Positions 22,323 through 29,871 of a stretch of DNA of 64,000 nucleotides are shown one piece after another. A model generated the notes under the pieces. That model was not told the origin of the DNA. It saw only the letters and a list, made by a program, of their open reading frames with translations, and made no database searches. Every line of letters starts with the position of its first letter. The first letter of the stretch is position 1. The translations under genes and the position numbers were made by a program. Source of the DNA: a virus; IMG/VR virus record IMGVR_UViG_3300028837_001424, positions 1 to 64,000 of that record, one strand, 5' to 3'.

Positions 22323-22504
22323 TGTCTGTATATCATACTCGATTTTGGAGAGGGGCAGAAATAGTAAGGACACCAAGAAATACTGTTTGTCCGCATTGTG
22401 GTAGTCCTATCGTGTTGCCAGATAAAAAGAAAACTATACTTACTTGTATAGATTGTGGTTATTTTTGGGATTACGATAACAAGAAGATAAAGAGGAAACC
22501 CTAA
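22322..22504 (+). CDS. Zinc-ribbon miniprotein, 60 aa
   Basis: CPHCGSP near residue 23 and CIDCGYF near 42 form a textbook zinc ribbon; the ends are basic. It overlaps neighbours at both ends. One of many zinc miniproteins in this genome. Confidence 0.6.
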   Translation: MSVYHTRFWRGAEIVRTPRNTVCPHCGSPIVLPDKKKTILTCIDCGYFWDYDNKKIKRKP

Positions 22505-22836
22505 TGACAGAAGCCCCTGAGCATGATCCCAAGAAAGAGAAGAACGAACTACGCCCAATAGATGACATCTTATTTGTTCACGACGTAGTTGATCAATTTA
22601 TAAGTGGTAGATTGCCAGTAAGGCCAGACACTAAAGAAGCGTCCCTATGGACTGGTATTCAATTGGCTTTATGTTGGGTATTAAATCATAGGTTTGGTGA
22701 CACCTTATCGATCAATGTAGAAAATATAATGAAGATGTGTATCGAAGCTGGCTACTTGTTTTATGCCCATCCTGCTAGTGGGGGAAACGGAAAAGGGCCG
22801 AAGCCAATAATTCCAGGAAGCATCGTCAAAAAGTAG
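22504..22836 (+). CDS. Hypothetical protein, 110 aa
   Basis: The product is helical in the middle (DDILFVHDVVDQFISGRL) with a Gly/Pro-rich C-terminus. It is the last gene before the packaging module, followed by a hairpin. Function is unknown. Confidence 0.55.
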   Translation: MTEAPEHDPKKEKNELRPIDDILFVHDVVDQFISGRLPVRPDTKEASLWTGIQLALCWVLNHRFGDTLSINVENIMKMCIEAGYLFYAHPASGGNGKGPKPIIPGSIVKK

Positions 22837-22854
22837 TGTATAATATACAGTGCG

Positions 22855-22883
22855 GCGAGGGAACTGGGTGAACCAGCCCTCGC
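22855..22883 (+). terminator. Hairpin in front of the packaging module
   Basis: GCGAGGG-AA-CTGG-GTGAA-CCAG-CCCTCGC, an 11-bp stem with a 2-base bulge, followed by an AT-rich stretch without a clean T run. A TATAAT lies just upstream at 22839. It could terminate the early transcript or structure the leader of the packaging genes. Confidence 0.5.
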
Positions 22884-22938
22884 ATTTCATAATCATATTT
22901 TAGCTTACCGCGGGGACATAGGATGTGAGAGCTAAGAT

Positions 22939-23682
22939 ATGGCGAATGAAAAAACATATACTGACGAAAGCCAATTACCGGATTTACCTCCAAACAAGTG
23001 CGGGAAAAGGAATAAGAGTTGTAGGCTTTGCCACTATCGATTTAAGCCTGGCGACAAGTCTTTAATATGCCCTGAGTGCGGAGCCGATCGACGTTGTAGA
23101 GCCGATAAAGTCAAAGGGTTTAAAACATGCAGGATGCACGGCGGTACTGGTGGGAGACCTCCAAAGCGTGTTTACACAGTCGTAAAAAAACTTGAGAAAG
23201 CCTATAACATAGCACTAGAACAAGCGGGCCATATAAGAACATTGGCCGAAGAACTTGCAGCTTTACGGGGAAGGAACGACCAGCTTTTTCGTAGACTTAA
23301 CAGGATTGAAGAAAGAGCGGCTGTCGCGATGGTGCGAAAAGGGCTTGAGAAGGCTCAGGGCGGTGCCTTATTTGGCGATATGAGTAGAGTATCAAAAGGC
23401 ATATCTTTGGCCATAGAGGGTATTACGCAATTGGAAATTGAAAATGAAACTTGGTTTGAATTACGGCTGAACACTGAGTTGATAAGAAAGATGGAAGACA
23501 CAATGCAGAAATGGGACATCGACAATCAGCAGATGATCAGTGCCCAAAACGTATTCGAAATTATAGTTCGCTTTTACGGATTGCTACTCAAGTATGTAAG
23601 AGACCCAACGGATCGACGTAATATATCATTTGAAATAAGGCAACTGTGTCCACCAGACCATGACCTCTATATTGGCTCCTGA
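22939..23682 (+). CDS. Putative small terminase subunit
   Basis: The 247-residue product has an N-terminal zinc-finger region (CRLCHYRF, CPECGADRRC, CRMHGGTGGRPP) then long helices. Position directly before the large terminase, the CRMHGG motif shared with terminase-linked phage proteins, and the helical body support a TerS or packaging-adaptor role. The 23-base overlap with terL implies coupled translation. No helix-turn-helix was identified with certainty. Confidence 0.55.
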   Translation: MANEKTYTDESQLPDLPPNKCGKRNKSCRLCHYRFKPGDKSLICPECGADRRCRADKVKGFKTCRMHGGTGGRPPKRVYTVVKKLEKAYNIALEQAGHIRTLAEELAALRGRNDQLFRRLNRIEERAAVAMVRKGLEKAQGGALFGDMSRVSKGISLAIEGITQLEIENETWFELRLNTELIRKMEDTMQKWDIDNQQMISAQNVFEIIVRFYGLLLKYVRDPTDRRNISFEIRQLCPPDHDLYIGS

Positions 23683-26281
23683 TGAATTTACGATAAAGAA
23701 TGGCGATCCTAGCTACGTCTGGGCTGCGTTAGCCGAAAAGCTGGTTCCTCAAGACATTGATGAGGAAGAAGAGCGCCGCCGAGAATATGCGCGCACGCAT
23801 ATGATAGGCTACACCCAATACACATTTCCAGGCTATATAACAGACCCATTTCATGAAGACGTATGTAACGCAATCGATCGAGTGGTTTTTGACGATCATC
23901 CGGACGGCCACATCAGCCATCTTATGCTATTTGCTCCACCTCAACATGGCAAACAGTGTGCCCATGAAACACCAATTCTAACTACTAAGGGTTGGAAAAT
24001 ACACGGCGATTTACAAATCGGCGATCACGTTTTTGGGCGATATGGTCAACCAGTTAAAGTTGTTGCTTTATCCAAAGATTCAATGGCCGATTTTGGAGTT
24101 GAATTTACTGACGGTGCTATTATCAAATGCCACAGTCGACACGAATGGATTGTATTTGAAAGGGGTGGCCACAGGTCAGTATATCGTTGTTTGGAGACAG
24201 GCGAAATTGAGGCGAATGGTGTATGGATGGGGGAGAGAAACACGCGTGGTGGTAGAGCAAGATACCAAATTGATGAAAATATTGCTATCGAATTTGAACA
24301 ACAAGATCTTCCGATACACCCGTATATTTTAGGCGTTTGGTTGGGCGACGGAACCAAAAATAAAAATTGCATTACGCACAGCCCTAAAGATTATAAGATA
24401 ATAGATAAGATTGAGAGATTAGGCATCGAACGAACTGCTTTCTCAATTCACCCTGAAACGGGCGTCTTTACAAGTTACTTTCGCCGACTTTATAAGTTAT
24501 TGAAAGAAAACGAATTGTTTGACAATAAAAACATACCTGAGATTTACAAATGTTCATCATTAGATCAACGAATAGAGCTTTTAGCGGGGCTAATAGATAC
24601 GGACGGATATATCTACCACAAAAATGGTAGGACCACTATCTCGACGGCTGATGAGCGATTGCGCGACGACATAGCTGATCTAATAAGAAGTTTGGGATGG
24701 CGAGCGACTATTGTTAGATATGAACCAACCACATCATCCTCCGGCATTGTTGGACGTAAGCCAGTTTATCAAATTAGCTTCAACCCAACACTGGATATAC
24801 CGTGTGCATTAGAACGCAAGCGCCCAAAAAAGCTAAATCCTAAAACTAAAAAACGAGGTATCAAAGCCATACGCCGATGTGATCCTGTGCCTGGTCGATG
24901 CATACAAGTTGAAGGCGGCATTTATTTAGTCGGCAAGACACTTATACCAACACATAATAGTGAAATAGTATCCACTCGCCTTCCTGGCTTTTGGTTGGCT
25001 CACCACCCAGAGCTTCCCGTAGCGCTAACATCATATAATCAGCGACTTGCCTATAGGAACAGCCGCCTTTCGAGAGCAGTTGTCGAAAGCCCAGCATATG
25101 ATCGGCTCTTCGGTGGTCCCGAATATGGTATTTTGCGCGATTTAGTAAATTGGAGGAAAAAGGATTGGCATATACTTGGTCATAAGGGATTCGTTTTTTC
25201 AACAGGTATTGAGGGAGATCTTACAGGAGAAGGATTTGGCCTTGGAATTATAGATGACCCCATTAAAGACTGGGCTGCTGCACAGTCAGAGGTGGTTAGA
25301 GAGAATGCTTGGGATTGGTGGAGAGGCACATATACAACCCGAATGTGGGAGCATCACAGAACAGTATTTATGATGACCAGATGGCACGAAGATGATCTAG
25401 CCGCGCGCATAATTGATTCGGAGGGGACTGTCGAGGAAGGGGGGAAGTGGGACATCTTGGCCTATTCGGCGTTAGCGGAAAGCCAGGATGAGCGCAACAA
25501 ATATGCCGAAGAGGCGGGCAGACCGAAGGGTTTGCCCGATCCTCTTGGCAGATTCCCGCTAGAGCCATTGGCTCCTAGTAGATATAGTGCCGAATACTTG
25601 CTTGACGTACGCGATAATGTTGGGTCGTTAGTTTGGGGAGCAGAATATCAACAGCATCCTACGCCGCCAAAGGGCGATTACTTCAAGGTTGGACGAATCA
25701 AGATAAAAGCGATGTATCCTATAGAATCTTTTGGGGGCGAATTGATAGATCGAGTTCCTGTTGGATTAAAAAAGTGTGTACGCTTCTGGGATTTGGCAGC
25801 AAGCGAAAAGAAAAAGGGTAAAGATCCTGACTATACATCAGGCACATTATTGGGGATAGATAGAGAGGGCTTTACATGGGTTTTGAATCAGATTAGCTTA
25901 CAGGCATCATCAGATCAAGTAGAGCAGGTAATACTCCAAACCGCGAATCTGGATGGCAAGAAGGTAAAAATCAGAATAGAGCAGGAGCCTGGCGCGGCTG
26001 GAAAGGCTCTTTGTGCTGCCTATGTTCGAAAGTTGGCTGGCTATGACGTTGAAGGAATTCCGTCAAGCGGTGATAAACAAACCAGAGCCTATAACTTTTC
26101 GGCACAGGTAAACGCGGGCAATGTAAGATTGCTTGATGCGTCTTGGAATAAAATATGGCTGGCCAGGCACCGTACATTCCCATTCGGCAAACACGATGAT
26201 GAGATTGATAGCACATCAGGTGCATTCAATGATCTTACGGGAGGAAAACGTTGGATAAGACAAACATTCAAACACTTGTAA
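23660..26281 (+). CDS. terL: Terminase large subunit precursor with intein in the P-loop
   Basis: The ATPase-nuclease packages DNA into proheads. The extein has the Walker A region FAPPQHGK split from SEIVSTRLPGFWLAHHP by the intein. It also has a Walker B-like LGIIDDPIKD, WRGTYTTRM and FMMTRWHEDDLAARI, and the nuclease-domain start RFWDLAASEKKKGKDPDYTS with EQEPGAAG downstream. The spliced protein is 539 residues, normal for TerL. Splicing is needed to form the ATP-binding loop, so expression timing may depend on it. Confidence 0.95.
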   Translation: MTSILAPDEFTIKNGDPSYVWAALAEKLVPQDIDEEEERRREYARTHMIGYTQYTFPGYITDPFHEDVCNAIDRVVFDDHPDGHISHLMLFAPPQHGKQCAHETPILTTKGWKIHGDLQIGDHVFGRYGQPVKVVALSKDSMADFGVEFTDGAIIKCHSRHEWIVFERGGHRSVYRCLETGEIEANGVWMGERNTRGGRARYQIDENIAIEFEQQDLPIHPYILGVWLGDGTKNKNCITHSPKDYKIIDKIERLGIERTAFSIHPETGVFTSYFRRLYKLLKENELFDNKNIPEIYKCSSLDQRIELLAGLIDTDGYIYHKNGRTTISTADERLRDDIADLIRSLGWRATIVRYEPTTSSSGIVGRKPVYQISFNPTLDIPCALERKRPKKLNPKTKKRGIKAIRRCDPVPGRCIQVEGGIYLVGKTLIPTHNSEIVSTRLPGFWLAHHPELPVALTSYNQRLAYRNSRLSRAVVESPAYDRLFGGPEYGILRDLVNWRKKDWHILGHKGFVFSTGIEGDLTGEGFGLGIIDDPIKDWAAAQSEVVRENAWDWWRGTYTTRMWEHHRTVFMMTRWHEDDLAARIIDSEGTVEEGGKWDILAYSALAESQDERNKYAEEAGRPKGLPDPLGRFPLEPLAPSRYSAEYLLDVRDNVGSLVWGAEYQQHPTPPKGDYFKVGRIKIKAMYPIESFGGELIDRVPVGLKKCVRFWDLAASEKKKGKDPDYTSGTLLGIDREGFTWVLNQISLQASSDQVEQVILQTANLDGKKVKIRIEQEPGAAGKALCAAYVRKLAGYDVEGIPSSGDKQTRAYNFSAQVNAGNVRLLDASWNKIWLARHRTFPFGKHDDEIDSTSGAFNDLTGGKRWIRQTFKHL
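23957..24958 (+). other. Intein with LAGLIDADG endonuclease inside TerL Walker A
   Basis: Starts Cys (CAHETPILTTKGWKIHGDL) and ends PTHN before Ser. Motifs LGVWLGDGTKN and LLAGLIDTDGYIY mark a DOD homing endonuclease. The site is between GKQ and S of the P-loop. Length is 334 residues. Confidence 0.93.
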
Positions 26282-26301
26282 ACGGTGCAAATGCTCTACC
26301 A
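26282..26301. repeat. 20-bp repeat, copy 1 (before portal gene)
   Basis: ACGGTGCAAATGCTCTACCA occurs here and again, exactly, at 35953-35972. Both copies lie in intergenic leaders 46-54 bases before a structural gene with a strong ribosome site. The reverse complement contains TGGTAGAGCA, reminiscent of a tRNA D arm. Confidence 0.7.
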
Positions 26302-26347
26302 GTTAAGGCTAAAAACAACTTATCCTTAGAGAGCCAGGAGGTACTGA

Positions 26348-28876
26348 ATGGCTAAAACTAAGGCGTCCTCAAAGAGGCCGCGTCCTCAAGAACCGAGAGG
26401 ACAGCGGGCTATTCAGCTTGTTCCATACTTAAATCGGATTATACCGTTCTGGGGCCATCCAGGCTATCTCTCAGGAATGCAGTGGAGAACATTGGTTAAA
26501 AATCAGCCGTTGGCCATAATTTACCGCGACACATTAATTTCGAATACAATTTCGTTGGATTGGTCAGTAAGATTGCGCGAACCTGAGGAGGTTTCTCCTG
26601 ATAAAAGACTAAGGTATAAAGAGGAGATTGATTATTACACTGAGCTTTTCAATGAAATGGAAGGCGGCTTTGATAATTATATATCCTTAATTCTGCAAGA
26701 TATGCTTGACCTACCTTTTGGTGGGATGTCTGAAATAGGCCGCTTGGACGACGATCCTAAAAAGCGTGTCGTATGGGTACAACACGTTGATGCAGCTAGC
26801 TTAATTCCTACCGGTAATCCCGAATGGCCAGTGATGCAAGCTGTTCCTGGTCTACCTTCAAAACCAGTTGTATTTCCAAGACGTGCTGTAAACCGCTGTT
26901 ACATGAATCCTCGACCTGAAATCAAACGTAAGGGTTGGGGCATGGCCCCTCCTGAAAAAGTATACCTTGCGATTGAGATGCTTTATCGAGGCGACAGATA
27001 TTATGCAAATCTATTGCTTGATACGCCAGAGGCAGGCATTCTTGACTTGCTTGATATGGAAGAAGAAGACGCTAAAGATTGGATAGAAAGTGCGCGAGAA
27101 TTGTTTGGCGGTATTGGTGGCTGGAAAGTTCCCGTCTTATATGAACATGAAAAAGCGGCACAATGGATTCCATTCACACGCCCTCCTAGCGATATGCTGT
27201 ACGACGAAACCACCATGAAATATGCGCAGGTCTTAGCTGCAGGATATGGGCTTCGGTTAAGCGATATTGGAATGGCCGAGCTAAAGGGCGAAAAGACGCT
27301 GGCTGGCGTAATTAGAGGCGAGCGCCAGAGTAGACGTACAGGCTATGGTACAGTACGCAAGAAATTACGCAATCATTTAAATCGCATATTGCCCCCTCAC
27401 CTTATGCTTGTATGGGAAGAAAAGGACGAAGAAGCTAAGACAGAACAAGCCAGGGCATTATCAACTTATGGTCTTGCGTTAGGTCAACTGAAACGCGACG
27501 GTCTTTTATCTCCAGAGGAGGCACGTTCCGAGTTAGTATCAACGGGCTTATTGGAGGTCGAGATTGATCCTCAGGAAGTACCCGAACCTGAGATGCCGAT
27601 GGGAATGCCTGGTCATGGCATGTTTGAAAAGCCAGGCGAAAAGACTGATAAGCGGAAGCCCTTTGGTAAAACAACCGATGAAGACAGAGGACGTGTAAAG
27701 GACGAGGAGAAGGGCAAAGTCTCACCGACCAAGGGTGGTAGAGGCGGCTTAGGATCATTCTTAAAGCGACAATTTGGTAAGAGAGAGGCCGAAACCATTA
27801 AGCCTAAAATTGCACCAGATCAAGTTATAGAACGGATGAAACAAGTTGTTCAGCCTGGGATTGCAGCTATACCAGAAAAAGCCGAACCACCGAGACTTAG
27901 AAGGCTCATAAAAGTTATCACGCGTGCCATGGTTCCCATGCTACAAAAAACCTTTGGCGTTATTGATGATGATGCTATAGAGCGTGTTTGGCTGCCTGAG
28001 ATGCAGGCATTAGAATTTGATCTGCCCAGCGAACTTGACAGTCTAGTTATTCGACAAACCACTCAAGAATTGCGCGATATGCTAGACGAGCATCTTGATG
28101 ACGATCCGTGGTGGAAAACGGCTACAGCTTGGGAGAAGTCCGAGATCCTAGCCATATTCAGGGCGTCTTACGAAGCCGGTCTTGAGGATATGGCACTTAA
28201 TATGGTCCGAAGTCTTTATGAAGAAGGGCTTGCCTCAGTACCTACGCTAGCACCAACGATAGACTTTGATCTTGTAGATCATAAAGTTATTCGAGCATTG
28301 GAACATAAGGCCGCCGAAATGGTGACTCATGTAGATGAAGGAACTAAATATTTCCTAAAGCGCATTGTTGTGGCAGGCGTTCGGCGCGGTTTATCACGGC
28401 AGAAGATGGCCGCCGCAATTCGAGACGGGCAAAGTGCGGAGCGAATTCTACGTGATGAAGGCTTTATGGATGATGTGATTGATCAGATTATGAATGGTCT
28501 GATCGAGATGACTGAGAAGCGCGCAATGTCAATTGTGAATACCGAAGTAAAAGGCGCGCTTGTTGCTGGGCAATTAGAGCAAATCAAGCGTACTGGATTG
28601 ACAAAGAAAGGATGGCGGCACTTCGGCGAACGCGGAGTAACCGCGGCTGGCAACGTGCATCCTTGTCCAGTTTGTGTAAGAAATGAGGAGTTGGGTTTTG
28701 TGCCGTTTGAATATCTTTATGAGACGGTCTTCAAGCGTGGTGGCCCTCAGGGCGACGGAAAAGCTCCAGGCCCACCAGCACATCCTAATGTCTGCCACTG
28801 TTCCATTGTTTTCGACGAGGCTGAGCTATTCGCTACAGTCAAGAAGGGCGAGTTTGCACCCTGGCTTGGCGGATAA
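26348..28876 (+). CDS. Portal protein fused to Mu gpF-like (MuF) head protein
   Basis: Behind CCAGGAGG, the 842-residue product joins two head functions. The first ~420 residues match a DUF935/Mu gp29-like portal, with LPFGGMSEIGRLDD, the stem-like ADTSDIG-type region LRLSDIGMAELKGEKTLAGV and RRTGYGTVRKKLRNHLN. A charged linker follows. The last ~250 residues are a MuF domain ending WRHFGERGVTAAG, CPVC and PPAHPNVCHCSIVF. The portal forms the DNA gate; MuF proteins are minor head components, some of which are injected. The fusion lacks the HGGSRPR motif of its neighbours. Confidence 0.85.
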   Translation: MAKTKASSKRPRPQEPRGQRAIQLVPYLNRIIPFWGHPGYLSGMQWRTLVKNQPLAIIYRDTLISNTISLDWSVRLREPEEVSPDKRLRYKEEIDYYTELFNEMEGGFDNYISLILQDMLDLPFGGMSEIGRLDDDPKKRVVWVQHVDAASLIPTGNPEWPVMQAVPGLPSKPVVFPRRAVNRCYMNPRPEIKRKGWGMAPPEKVYLAIEMLYRGDRYYANLLLDTPEAGILDLLDMEEEDAKDWIESARELFGGIGGWKVPVLYEHEKAAQWIPFTRPPSDMLYDETTMKYAQVLAAGYGLRLSDIGMAELKGEKTLAGVIRGERQSRRTGYGTVRKKLRNHLNRILPPHLMLVWEEKDEEAKTEQARALSTYGLALGQLKRDGLLSPEEARSELVSTGLLEVEIDPQEVPEPEMPMGMPGHGMFEKPGEKTDKRKPFGKTTDEDRGRVKDEEKGKVSPTKGGRGGLGSFLKRQFGKREAETIKPKIAPDQVIERMKQVVQPGIAAIPEKAEPPRLRRLIKVITRAMVPMLQKTFGVIDDDAIERVWLPEMQALEFDLPSELDSLVIRQTTQELRDMLDEHLDDDPWWKTATAWEKSEILAIFRASYEAGLEDMALNMVRSLYEEGLASVPTLAPTIDFDLVDHKVIRALEHKAAEMVTHVDEGTKYFLKRIVVAGVRRGLSRQKMAAAIRDGQSAERILRDEGFMDDVIDQIMNGLIEMTEKRAMSIVNTEVKGALVAGQLEQIKRTGLTKKGWRHFGERGVTAAGNVHPCPVCVRNEELGFVPFEYLYETVFKRGGPQGDGKAPGPPAHPNVCHCSIVFDEAELFATVKKGEFAPWLGG

Positions 28877-28906
28877 TGCGGGGAAATAACCAACGGGAGG
28901 TTAGAA

Positions 28907-29575
28907 GTGAGCGAGAAAGAATTAGAAAAGGTTGAAGAGGAGGCACCTCTAGACCGCGACCAGGTTGACCGACAGCGCCTAATGAATTACACGGTAAAGG
29001 ATCTCAAAACCATTGCCGAAAATCTTGGCGCGGAAAGCGCAACAAGAAAGGCGGACCTGGTAAATAACATTTTGGCGAAAGCTAAATACCAAGAACAGAG
29101 TGAGACCGTAGAACCAGCATCGGAAGAGGTCGAAGAATCCAAAGAGCCTAATCCAATAGCCGTTGAAGATGGCGGCGATGTGTCTGCGCCGAGCATAAAG
29201 CACTTCATGGCAACTGCCGGTATTTCAAGCAGAATGGACCAGGGCGTTTATGACTGGCACGACTTGGATGCTAAGATCTCAAGTTGGTTCCAGCGGGGAT
29301 ATAATCCCGTCGAGTTTCAAGCTGTCGGGACGATACCGGAAGGACATCGATTGCTCTATGTTTTTCAAAAGAGCGACGAGCCGTTGTTCAAGGAAGCACA
29401 TCATGTTGTGCGAGTGCTTACGGCACGCCCTAATCCTGCGATTGGATCAATTTCGGGCTTCCAAGCCGACATCTATATTGGCTCGTTTCTAGATGATGGC
29501 TGGACACTTGTAGGGGCGCGATACAACGGCAATGCCGAAGATGGCATCTATATGGCTTGGTTGCTTGCGAAATGA
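28907..29575 (+). CDS. Putative virion-associated protein with SAP/HeH-like helix-turn domain
   Basis: GTG start behind GGGAGG. Residues ~25-55 (MNYTVKDLKTIAENLGAE, then KADLVNNILAK) match the SAP/HeH-like fold used for nucleic-acid binding and common in phage Rho-N-like domains. A linker is followed by an alpha/beta C-terminal domain (HHVVRVLTARPNPAIGS, DIYIGSFLDDGWTLVGAR). It lies between portal and DUF1360 genes. Role is unknown. Confidence 0.55.
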   Translation: MSEKELEKVEEEAPLDRDQVDRQRLMNYTVKDLKTIAENLGAESATRKADLVNNILAKAKYQEQSETVEPASEEVEESKEPNPIAVEDGGDVSAPSIKHFMATAGISSRMDQGVYDWHDLDAKISSWFQRGYNPVEFQAVGTIPEGHRLLYVFQKSDEPLFKEAHHVVRVLTARPNPAIGSISGFQADIYIGSFLDDGWTLVGARYNGNAEDGIYMAWLLAK

Positions 29576-29871
29576 AATGGATTGCCCTTGTAATCACCGG
29601 AAGGTTGGTTATCTGGGTACTCCAAACTAACGGCCTTACCAAACCGATATTGGAAAAACATCCTAAGCTCAAAGAGCTTGTAGGATGTGAGTTTTGCCTA
29701 GGCTGCTGGGTCTTTATGGCTTTATCGTGGGCATTAAAGGCTAATATCTTAGAGCCGGTTTATGTGCCTGGCCTTTGTGAATTTGTGACTGGAATCACAA
29801 TCTCATTTGCTGTGTACCTGGGCCGGCTCGGTTGGAATGACCGGTTTGGAGTAATCGAGTTTGACAACTAA
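29572..29871 (+). CDS. DUF1360-type membrane protein
   Basis: ATG at 29572 overlaps the previous stop. The 99-residue product has hydrophobic helices at the start, middle and end, and the signature CEFCLGCWVFMAL near residue 40, which matches the CxxCxGxW core of DUF1360. Its role in a virion or membrane is unknown. It is translationally joined to the next gene. Confidence 0.7.
   Translation: MKWIALVITGRLVIWVLQTNGLTKPILEKHPKLKELVGCEFCLGCWVFMALSWALKANILEPVYVPGLCEFVTGITISFAVYLGRLGWNDRFGVIEFDN

Noticed and set aside
26282-26340. A tRNA gene on the minus strand at the 20-bp repeat
   Set aside because: Only a D-arm-like TGGTAGAGCA is present; no acceptor or T arm could be paired at either copy.
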